This document shows positions 1 to 7,376 of a stretch of 50,329 nt of DNA, in pieces. Source of the stretch: Mesorhizobium waimense (GTDB lineage: Bacteria > Pseudomonadota > Alphaproteobacteria > Rhizobiales > Rhizobiaceae); NCBI RefSeq assembly GCF_003601975.1, contig NZ_QZWZ01000042.1, forward strand, positions 1-50,329. The letters run 5' to 3'. Both the position numbers and the translations under genes were made by a program. Within the stretch, counting starts at the first letter, position 1, and each line of letters begins with the position of its first letter. The notes below the pieces were generated by a model. That model worked only from the letters and a program-made list of their open reading frames with translations, was not told where the DNA came from and ran no database searches.

Positions 1-159
1 GATCCAAACCGACAAATCTGATATGTTCCATATGGCCCGTCTCCTATGCATGAGGCTCTGCGCCGGCCAGCCGGCTTAACCCTCGTACCGTTGCATATCG
101 GATGACGGGCCGCCCTCAGGCCCAGCAATCATAGGGACTAGGCTGGGGTCTGTTTTACT

Positions 160-1374
160 GTGTTTCGTTTCTCGAAGCGATGTATCGCCGTCAGTGCTGC
201 AGTGATGGCGTCGATTTGCGCCATCCATCCAGCTTGGTCGCAATCATCGGATGTCTCATCATCGGGCACGGCGTTTTTCGTCAGCGCCGACGGATGGCTG
301 GTCACTAACGCGCACGTCGTCGACGGTTGCAAGAGCGTAACGGTGGTCGGCCGAGGTGAGGTCACCGACCTTAAGGTCGACGTTCAAAATGACTTGGCTG
401 TTGGCAAGAGTGCTGGCGCCGTACCGGCTGTCCTCAAGTTGAGGAATTCTGAGCCGCGGCTGGGAGAAGACGTCGCGGCGTTCGGCTACCCGCTAACGAC
501 CGTCCTGTCGAGTTCAGTGAAGATCACGACCGGCAACGTGAACTCGCTACTCGGAATCGGTGACGACTCCCGCTACCTGCAGATTTCTACGCCAATTCAA
601 CCAGGCAATTCCGGCGGTCCCCTCGTAGATCGAAGCGGTGCGGTCCTCGGTATCACGACGGCGGTCCTAAACGACCGCGCGACCGGCACAGATAATGTGC
701 CCCAGAACGTCAACTTCGCCGTCAGGGGAAGTGCGGTTCGATCGTTCCTTCAGAGCCGAGGCGTGGCATTCGATGCCGTCGATGCCATCGGGCCGCACCT
801 GGAGACTGCGGATCTCGCAGAGAAAGTCGCACCAGCTGTGGTGCTGGTCCTCTGCCATAGTCGTGAGAGTGCCGCTGTCACCGACGCGGCGCCCACTACG
901 AGCAGCCCCGCCCCCGAGCCCTACGTGGCGTCGCGACCCTTCCGCAGCGTTGACGATTACGACGTGATCGGTTTTGACTACGCGACGCTGCGAAACGTTT
1001 CCGAGGCTCAATGCCACGCAGCCTGCAATGCCGATCGTTCTTGCCTAGCTTCGACCTACAATAAGCCGGCTCGATTTTGCTTTCTGAAGAGCGACGCCAA
1101 GCTGCTCGTGAAGAACCCGGATGCGTCGGCCAGCGTGGCCGAAGAACTGAGTTCTAGCGTGCTGGTGTCCACGTTCGCCGTCGCTTCTGGTCGTGACATG
1201 GTGGGCGGCGACTACGCGCGCATAAAGACAGATTTCGTGGGATGCTACATTGCGTGTGAGGCCAATCTGCAATGCCGCGCCTTTGCGTTCGTGAGGAAGA
1301 AGCGTACGTGCTGGCTGAAGGATCGGTTGGGGTCGCTTTCGGCAGAGCTGGGCGTCGATCTCGGCGTCAGGTGA
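160..1374 (+). CDS. Secreted trypsin-like (S1C) serine protease with two PAN/Apple-like modules
   Basis: A 404-residue protein starting at GTG 160, with GGGG about 10 bases upstream. Residues 1-28 form a Sec signal peptide ending in AWSQ. Residues 35-200 are an HtrA/S1C-like protease domain with His52 (TNAHVV), Asp78 (NDLAVG) and Ser151 (GNSGGP), so the catalytic triad looks complete. There is no PDZ domain. Instead residues 260-315 and 337-390 each carry a Cys-rich PAN/Apple-like module (YxxxRNVSEAQCHAAC; GCYIACEANLQCRAF). PAN modules bind proteins or glycans, so an exported protease with its own targeting modules is inferred. The substrate is unknown. It stands alone, with no partner in the same operon. 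Confidence 0.85.
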   Translation: MFRFSKRCIAVSAAVMASICAIHPAWSQSSDVSSSGTAFFVSADGWLVTNAHVVDGCKSVTVVGRGEVTDLKVDVQNDLAVGKSAGAVPAVLKLRNSEPRLGEDVAAFGYPLTTVLSSSVKITTGNVNSLLGIGDDSRYLQISTPIQPGNSGGPLVDRSGAVLGITTAVLNDRATGTDNVPQNVNFAVRGSAVRSFLQSRGVAFDAVDAIGPHLETADLAEKVAPAVVLVLCHSRESAAVTDAAPTTSSPAPEPYVASRPFRSVDDYDVIGFDYATLRNVSEAQCHAACNADRSCLASTYNKPARFCFLKSDAKLLVKNPDASASVAEELSSSVLVSTFAVASGRDMVGGDYARIKTDFVGCYIACEANLQCRAFAFVRKKRTCWLKDRLGSLSAELGVDLGVR

Positions 1375-1429
1375 CCCGCCTCGCTCGCGGCGCGCGCCTT
1401 CCGCCTCGTCAAGGACCCGGAGCTAGACG

Positions 1430-1507
1430 ATGATTCGTGCCTTCCTTGTCGTGACGATCGCGACCCTCTTCGACATCTCGCCCCACTTGGCTCACGCTTC
1501 TTGCTGA
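1430..1507 (+). pseudogene. Short signal-peptide-like reading frame, likely 5' remnant of a secreted-protein gene
   Basis: A 25-codon ATG frame, MIRAFLVVTIATLF then DISPHLAHASC, has a charged start, a hydrophobic core and an AHA-type cleavage site, as in a Sec signal peptide, but it stops at once. GGAG lies about 9 bases upstream. It follows the protease gene by 55 bases, so it may once have been the next gene. It could also be a chance frame. Confidence 0.25.
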
Positions 1508-1817
1508 GGTCGACAGCGCGATGCAGTTCGTGGCTGGTTCCGCACGCTAGCCGATCTCGAAGCGGCACGACGAGGGTGAGCGGGATTTAGCAAATTTTGT
1601 GCGCGTATTGCTGAGACTTTGCTCGGACCAACGAAGCATACGAGAAAAAGCGATCGAACAAGACCTGATTTCTCTCGCTGGGGAGAGGATGCATTGGAAT
1701 TGGTTTCCGAGCTGCGAGCTATGACCGTCAGTCGTGTCGGTACGATGGCTTGAACGCGGGAACTCCGCCCCGATTCCAGGGGTGGCGATGCGGCCAAAGA
1801 ATCGCTATCTTCCGTGT
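1508..1817. other. Intergenic stretch, nothing recognised
   Basis: About 310 bases with no convincing reading frame, RNA or repeat. It presumably carries the promoter of the following toxin-antitoxin-like pair. Confidence 0.4.
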
Positions 1818-2159
1818 ATGGCAAAGAGGTCGACCAACAGCCGCAGCGCCGCGGCTCCATCAAAAGTCACAATCTACACCACCAGGAGCTCGCGCCCTGG
1901 GAAGGTGAAGTTTGGCAGCGTCGTCATTAGCGGTGCGAAACCTAATGCCAAGCTTGTGCAGGCTAACGTCGAACGAAGTACTGAAGCGCTTGAGCAGGTA
2001 ACAGCTAAGCTGGCAAAGCCCGGGGTCTCGCTTCGCCCTAAAAAGGGCGTACCCCGCTTTTCGATTGCGGAAAACGAAGCTGGAGTGTTCATCCGGCGTC
2101 TGGACGGTCGTACTGAACGTGGTCGTTTGGTCAATGGCGTTTTCGAGGTCATTGATTGA
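1818..2159 (+). CDS. Antitoxin-like small protein paired with the zeta-toxin-like gene
   Basis: A 113-residue protein, if started at ATG 1818 (MAKRSTNSRS). An in-frame start further upstream is possible, since no strong ribosome site marks 1818. The N-terminus is basic and Ser-rich, a middle segment (residues 57-76) is helix-forming, and the C-terminus ends GVFEVID. I do not recognise a named family. The role is inferred from position: its stop (TGA 2157-2159) overlaps the TTG at 2156 that opens a zeta-toxin-like kinase, the usual coupling of an antitoxin to its toxin. Function is not shown by any motif. Confidence 0.55.
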   Translation: MAKRSTNSRSAAAPSKVTIYTTRSSRPGKVKFGSVVISGAKPNAKLVQANVERSTEALEQVTAKLAKPGVSLRPKKGVPRFSIAENEAGVFIRRLDGRTERGRLVNGVFEVID

Positions 2160-2882
2160 GGCGCCTGAGCGAGGCAATCGATCAGATACTTCAGGCCCAG
2201 CGGAAAGAAGCCGCTCGCTATCGTCCTCGCAGGCCACAACGGTTCAGGAAAGTCCACGATGTGGCGGAAAGTCCTGTCGGATCGTCTGCAAATTCCACTC
2301 ATCAATGCTGACCGGATGATGCTGTCGATTCTGCGTGAAACGGGCAACGATGGGGCTCTTGTTCCATGGGCACAATCTCTCAGGGATACTGATAGAAGCT
2401 GGATGAAGGTGGCGCAGGATGGCGTTCAAGCTTTCGTCGGCAATGCGATGCAGTCCAAAGTTCCCTTCGCTATGGAGACGGTCTTTTCGTATTGGGAAGA
2501 GCTTCCGGATGGCACCGTCCATTCCAAGCTCGATCTCATCCGTGACATGCAGGCAGCAGGCTATTTTGTTCTGCTGCTATTCGTCGGCCTCGCCAATGTC
2601 GAACTTTCAATCCTGCGCGTTCAGACTCGTGTCGCGGAACATGGGCATGACGTTGAGACGGAGCGGCTGCTGCGCCGGTTCCCGAGAACCCAGCGAGCCA
2701 TCGGGGCAGCGTCAATGATTGCCGATGCATCGGTGTACGCAGACAACAGTCGCGAGGGGCTGGCCTTCACGGTCTGCCGAGTGCAAGTGGGCGAACAGTG
2801 CCTGTACGATCTGAGGCAGACGGGCCGCTCGGTACCATCGGCGATCGCACAATGGATTGATATCGTCAGTCCGCAAGCATGA
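2156..2882 (+). pseudogene. Zeta-toxin-like ATPase/kinase, split by a one-base frameshift before the P-loop
   Basis: From TTG 2156 one frame reads LRRLSEAIDQILQAQRKE. The protein then continues one base later as PLAIVLAGHNGSGKST and on to the stop at 2882. The second frame contains the Walker A loop GHNGSGKST, an INADRMM motif matching the zeta-toxin catalytic Asp region, METVFS, and RVQTRVAEHGHDV, all typical of zeta-type kinases (which phosphorylate UDP-amino sugars in the studied examples). In the P-loop frame the codons 2169-2258 contain no ATG, GTG or TTG after the stop at 2166-2168. The first ATG (2259) lies after the P-loop and would give a 207-residue product without it. So the gene is either inactivated by one inserted base near 2210-2220 or needs a +1 shift. 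Confidence 0.75.
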
Positions 2883-3195
2883 AACGCAACAGCTTCTCCT
2901 TTGACAGCAGCCCGGCATCCTCGAGCGCCTCGAAATCCGGCAAGTCGCGCAGCGTCTCAAGCCCGAACTCCAGCAGGAATTCTTTGGTGGTGACGTAGGT
3001 GTAGGGCGCGCCGGGTGTCGGGCTGCGCGGACCGGAGGCGATCAGACCGGCACCGCGCAGATGGCCGATCAGGTCGACCCCTATTGCGGGGACGGGTATG
3101 GAGACAGAAGGGGAGTGGGCCAACTCTTTGCGGAGGTCGATACCAACTGGGGCAAGCTCGGACATAGATGGCTCCTCTGCTAGGGACGATAACAT
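2866..3195 (-). pseudogene. scpB: C-terminal remnant of chromosome segregation protein ScpB
   Basis: The open frame encodes 109 residues, of which about the last 75 (from GVDLIGHLRGAGLIA through GPRSPTPGAPYTYVTT and LRDLPDFEALEDAGLL) match the second winged-helix region and tail of alphaproteobacterial ScpB, a condensin partner of about 200-250 residues. The first 35 residues do not look like ScpB. It overlaps the 3' end of the zeta-like gene on the other strand. It is a displaced fragment, not a working gene. Confidence 0.7.
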
Positions 3196-3225
3196 CCCGA
3201 CTATGGCGCAATACGACGCCGGGAG

Positions 3226-3402
3226 CAGGAGCTATCCATACCATCAATCGAGATGGCATTTTCGAAACTCAAGGCGCTGCTGCGCAAGAAGGCGGCCAGA
3301 ACCTTCAACGCCCTCTCCGACGCTCTCGGCGAAATCTGCCACCTTTTTGACCCGACACAGTGTCGAAACTTCTTCAAGGCTGCCGGATATGAGGCCGATT
3401 AA
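3226..3402 (+). mobile_element. IS630-family transposase C-terminal remnant
   Basis: The frame SIEMAFSKLKALLRKKAA then ALGEICHLFDPTQC and NFFKAAGYEAD (ending at TAA 3400-3402) matches the conserved end of IS630-family DDE transposases (family pattern NPIE-x-AFSKLKALLRK ... YFxAAGY). Only the last 57 or so residues remain. The catalytic Asp residues are gone. Confidence 0.75.
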
Positions 3403-3535
3403 GCGCGACACGCGCTTTAATCGGCGCCCGCCGCCAGAGGCACGCAAACTGCGGCGATATTTGGAGGAGTTCAGCTGCCGATCTCATCCCGAATTTCGCT
3501 GAACGCCACCGTTACCGGGAGGTCGTTCAAGCCCC

Positions 3536-3675
3536 TTCGTTGAGTCAACCATCAATCAGGCAATCGCCAAGCGGTTTGCCCAAGAAGCAACAAATGCAAT
3601 GGACGCCGCGTGGCGTCCAATTGCGAACGCGCATCCTCGACGGCACGCTCGACAGCGACTTCAAGCGCTGGCGAG
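3536..3675 (+). mobile_element. Transposase C-terminal remnant, frameshifted (ISKra4-like, family tentative)
   Basis: FVESTINQAIAKRF in one frame is followed one frame later by KKQQMQWTPRGVQ and LRTRILDGTLDSDFKRW. Together they resemble the C-terminal end of a transposase family in which KRxxKKQQMxW is followed by GAHLLLQxRTxxLxG. One frameshift and a loss of a few residues are visible. The family name rests on memory of the motif. Confidence 0.55.
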
Positions 3676-4619
3676 AAACGACTGAGACCAGAAAATGCAC
3701 CCAAGCTGGCCGCCTGACGACCCCCAGCTTTTTCATGCTCCCCTTCCTGATCAGCACTCGCAAATACGCGTCAGTCGCAACATCTCCTTCAAAAAAATTC
3801 ATAGACTCTTAGCAATTCCAAACGGCTGGGCAGGGTAGACCTATCGCAACATCTTAAGTCAGCGGGTCAACGCCATTGTGCCATGTAGTCTCCGGCCACC
3901 GAACGCGGCAAGTCGCTTTAAACAGGACGTCAAGAAGGATGCTCACCTCTGTAAAGGAGCGTATATATCATACTTAATATACTGATACGGCGTCAAATCA
4001 TTGTCAAATGTACAAGCCGTGAATCCAAATAGAAAAGTTGTTTAACCAAGTTGCCTTTCTTTTTATCATTCACGATGATTACCAATGATGACACTGTCAA
4101 TCGCCTAAGGACGGCGGCATTTATTAGGCGACGCGCAAGCAGAGACGATAGATCCACTCACTCATCCAGGCACGCAGACGAGACCGCTCTATTCGGAACT
4201 AAGTCTGTGACTTTCGCTGAGATTTCAGATGGATGAGGACCACTGCCTCGTCAAGCGGAGGCGAATTGGCCGCTGCAATCGTTACTTGCGGCCGCGAGCG
4301 AGAATTGTCGGAACAAGGCCAAGCTCATGAATTGCCGTCTCGCCGTCCCTGTGACCACGCACGGCCCGGTTGATCGGAGGGGTGGGGATTCGACCAAAGG
4401 CAACTGCGGCCAAACGAATCGGTTTGCAATTCCGGCTTCGCCGAAACGCGGATTGTGCTGTGCTGACCCCGGTTTCTCCCAAGAGCCTCAGTGGCACCGA
4501 CATGCAGAGCCGATGCCCGCGAGGAAGCTCGCAGAACACGACCCTCCCAAGAGGAGAGACAAACGGCTGAGCCTGCTTGCGGCTGGAAGAAGGCAAAAGA
4601 GTATGTGGGATCGCAGCTG
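3676..4619. other. Long gene-poor stretch, locally AT-rich
   Basis: About 940 bases without a convincing gene. The part around 3955-4080 is clearly more AT-rich than its surroundings (runs such as TATATATCATACTTAATATAC), which would suit a promoter or a transferred segment. No nod box, tts box or inverted repeat fits a consensus. A 61-codon frame at 4051-4236 has no recognisable content. Confidence 0.4.
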
Positions 4620-5600
4620 ATGAAACGTCGTAACGCCGCGCGGCAACGGCAGATGCCGAACCTTGCATCGATCGACCTGAATCTGCTGATCGTGCTTGAG
4701 GCGCTGCTGGAGTACCGTAACGTAACTCGTGCGGCCCACCACGTTGGCCGAAGCCAACCGGCAACCAGCCGGGCGTTGGCAAGGCTGCGCGGCCTGTTCG
4801 ATGACGATCTCCTGGTTCGCGCCTCAACCGGATTGACTCCGACGCCGCTCGGCGATCGCCTCGCCGAAATGCTGCCGGCAGCGTTAGATTCGATCAGTGA
4901 GATCGTAACGAGCCGCTCCGCCTCCCCGGAAAGGCGGTGGAAGGCAACGATCATGTTACCCGACCATCAAGCGCTGCTCTTGCTGCCGCGGCTGTGCGAG
5001 CGCGGCATTCATCTCGACATTGCCACCGATCGGCTCCTCAGCGATGCCGCGAGCCGGCTTGAGCAGGGTGAGATCGACCTGGCGATCGGGCAGATTGACG
5101 CCGCTCCCCCTGGCTACATGCGGCGCAGCCTGTATACAGACCGCTTTGCTTGCCTGGTACGCCACGAACACCCAGCCGTGACACGGGGATGGACCAGGGA
5201 GAATTTTGCGTCGCTCCCCCACGTGGCCATCTCCTCGAACTTCAACGGCGGTTTCGGCCTGATCTATGATAGCCTGGCTAGGTTAAGCTTGCCGGACCAG
5301 GACCCAATGCTGGTTTCCGACGTGCTGACGGCTGCCCTAGTGATCTCGACAACCGACATGGTGCTAATCGTACCGCAGCTCGTTGCTGCGCGACTCGCCG
5401 CCATGCTGCCGCTGACGGTCGTCGACCCGCCTGTGCAACTGCCGACCTATGAGATTGGGTTGATTTGGCACGAGCGTTGCCATCACGACCCGGGCAATAG
5501 TTGGCTGCGCCGCGAGATCGCCGCGGCGCTGAGCCCCCAGAACAAAACCGTCGAAACAAACCGAGGCCCGACGGCCGAATATTTCGTCACATCGCAATAG
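4620..5600 (+). CDS. LysR-family transcriptional regulator
   Basis: A 326-residue protein if read from ATG 4620 (a second in-frame ATG at 4653 gives MPNLASIDLN, the more usual LysR start). The N-terminal winged helix-turn-helix includes DLNLLIVLEALLEYRNVTRA and SQPATSRALARLR, followed by a periplasmic-binding-like effector domain. It has the general look of the NodD/LeuO side of the family but lacks features that would name it. It stands alone with no adjacent divergent target, so its regulon is unknown. The extra length upstream in the same frame is low-complexity and probably untranslated. Confidence 0.85.
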   Translation: MKRRNAARQRQMPNLASIDLNLLIVLEALLEYRNVTRAAHHVGRSQPATSRALARLRGLFDDDLLVRASTGLTPTPLGDRLAEMLPAALDSISEIVTSRSASPERRWKATIMLPDHQALLLLPRLCERGIHLDIATDRLLSDAASRLEQGEIDLAIGQIDAAPPGYMRRSLYTDRFACLVRHEHPAVTRGWTRENFASLPHVAISSNFNGGFGLIYDSLARLSLPDQDPMLVSDVLTAALVISTTDMVLIVPQLVAARLAAMLPLTVVDPPVQLPTYEIGLIWHERCHHDPGNSWLRREIAAALSPQNKTVETNRGPTAEYFVTSQ

Positions 5601-5671
5601 CGTTGAAGTCGGGCATGCCAGTCAGGGCCAGGATGGCGCGTTCGGTTGCAGATTGATAAAGCCGTCGTTCT

Positions 5672-7285
5672 CTAGGGCGCGAATGTTGCGTGCGAGGATT
5701 TGATGCGCTTTAGGCCGTTGATGATGTCGGCGAGCCCCGCCCGCAGAGTCTGCCCGATGGTGCCCGGGCCGAGGTCCATTGGAGGATTATCGAGCAATGC
5801 AACAGTCGCGTTGCTGTCGAGATAGCTGAGCATGCTATGGACTGTGGCTTCGAGGCGCTCAATCGCGCTTGGCATTGCCTCGCCTTCTTCCTCCATCATG
5901 GCGGTGAGTTGATCCGAGAGCTCACCATTGAACTGCAGGAAGATGTCGTCGACACGCCTCCAGCTTCCGCCACGGGTTTCCACATCGATCAGCCGGTTGA
6001 TCCTGATCTTTACGTCGTCCCTCAGTGTCAACGCAGTGCCGAGACACGCCTCCCATGTGTCCTTGATGTTTTCGACCAAATTCACGATGACCTTCTTGCC
6101 TTTCTGCTGGTCGGTCACTTTGACGCCAAGCAGATCAACGAGGTGATCATCGTTGCCAAGCCGCTGCTCCACCACGGCGATCAGACGCTCGACAATCTCG
6201 CGCCTGCGGGCTGCATCGCCTTCTTCCTTGGGCCATTGCGACGACACTATCATCGCGATTTTTTCAGAATTCGCCTCCGCCAGGGCAAAGGAAAGCTGTC
6301 GCTCTTGAGCCTTGGCCTTGGCCAGGCGAAACAAGGTCTCTATCACCTCGTCCTGTTTGAGGGTGTTGGTCGGAACTCTGTTGAGATCTATGCCGTTTAC
6401 CGCGATCTCTTCCGGGCCGGAGCCGTGTGTCTCGTCCTGGACCACGCCGTCGGCCGTCTCGTCCACGTATTGGAGATTTCGCAGATTCTCAGGACACGCC
6501 AGCATCAGCATTAACCGGCTGGTGGAGTTGTGCAGCTTTGCCTCCTGCTCGTCCGAGGGCGTCGCAGCCAGCATCGGCCCAAGCCAATCGGTAACTTTCT
6601 TAGTCAATCGGGCCAACTCGGCGGTCTGGCCCGCGCCGATTTGCTCGCTCAGACTTAGAACGTGATTGGAAATTGTTGCCGCCGCGCTGGCAACGCCCTG
6701 CTTCAGCACGTCCGAAAGAGGCCGCTGCGAATGCCCTTCCGCTTCGCTCCGGTCTATCCCCTCCCCGTTTTCGACACGTTCCGAAAGGGTATCCTCGGCG
6801 TTCTTGACGGTGTTCGTCGGTTGTTCATCGCCGTCTGCCGGGAGATATTGAGAGTTCGTCATGGCAGTGCCTTCAAATAACCGAACGTCTTCTTCCGTTA
6901 ACACTCCAGCTTCTTCCATGTCGGGTAGCCTCAGGCCGAAGCCCCTGAAATACTCTTTCATCCTCCTTTTCACCTGCTGGAATCCGGCTTTGCCTCCGCG
7001 GGCAAGTCGCAGAAGGATAACGCCGTCTTCGTTCATCTTGCCTGTGCCGCGCTGCAGAAGCGCAAAGCCGTCTGCTTTACCATCCTCACCGATTTCATAA
7101 GGCATTTTTTTCAGGACTCCGACCAGACTATTGAGCCCGCTCTTCTTCACCAGCACGACAGCTTTCTCCTCCGGATCCCCGATTGTGCCAACGGCAAAAC
7201 AGAACTCCACATCGGCTTTGCCTTTGGTCTGTTCGATCAGGTTCAGGAACGTCTGTGCTCTTTGCCTGTTATGGGCCTTAGCCAT
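5672..7285 (-). CDS. Unknown acidic 537-residue protein, last gene of the T6SS minus arm
   Basis: Start chosen at ATG 7285, with GGAG seven bases upstream; an ATG at 7303 is also possible. There is no signal peptide or membrane segment. Residues 1-140 look like a compact domain (AKAHNRQRAQTFLNLIEQ; VEFCFAVGTIGDPEEKAVVL; LPDMEEAGVLTEEDVRLFEG). A low-complexity acidic linker follows at about 145-200, and the rest is helical (about 210-537). I do not recognise the family. It follows tssM by about 90 bases on the same strand, so it is probably co-transcribed with tssK-tssL-tssM and may be a lineage-specific T6SS accessory or a cargo protein. That is inference from position only. Confidence 0.75.
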   Translation of the reverse strand: MAKAHNRQRAQTFLNLIEQTKGKADVEFCFAVGTIGDPEEKAVVLVKKSGLNSLVGVLKKMPYEIGEDGKADGFALLQRGTGKMNEDGVILLRLARGGKAGFQQVKRRMKEYFRGFGLRLPDMEEAGVLTEEDVRLFEGTAMTNSQYLPADGDEQPTNTVKNAEDTLSERVENGEGIDRSEAEGHSQRPLSDVLKQGVASAAATISNHVLSLSEQIGAGQTAELARLTKKVTDWLGPMLAATPSDEQEAKLHNSTSRLMLMLACPENLRNLQYVDETADGVVQDETHGSGPEEIAVNGIDLNRVPTNTLKQDEVIETLFRLAKAKAQERQLSFALAEANSEKIAMIVSSQWPKEEGDAARRREIVERLIAVVEQRLGNDDHLVDLLGVKVTDQQKGKKVIVNLVENIKDTWEACLGTALTLRDDVKIRINRLIDVETRGGSWRRVDDIFLQFNGELSDQLTAMMEEEGEAMPSAIERLEATVHSMLSYLDSNATVALLDNPPMDLGPGTIGQTLRAGLADIINGLKRIKSSHATFAP

Positions 7286-7376
7286 TGTTTGTCTCCAGTT
7301 CATCCTGTCCTTGATTATGGTGTGTCGGGTGAAGGGGGGGACAGGATCCGCTCACCCATCAAACTAACTGGCGTCT

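Noticed and set aside
2..35. ATCCAAAC at the window start resembling the inner part of a nod box
   Set aside because: The following bases do not continue as AATCRATTTTACCAATC and no ATC-N9-GAT spacing is present. There is no nod gene nearby.
4008..4090. ATCCAAAT and GATTACCAAT in the AT-rich gap as a possible nod box
   Set aside because: The two halves are about 45 bases apart, far from nod-box spacing.
4051..4236. 61-codon plus-strand frame
   Set aside because: There is no ribosome site, no recognisable sequence and no convincing start codon context.
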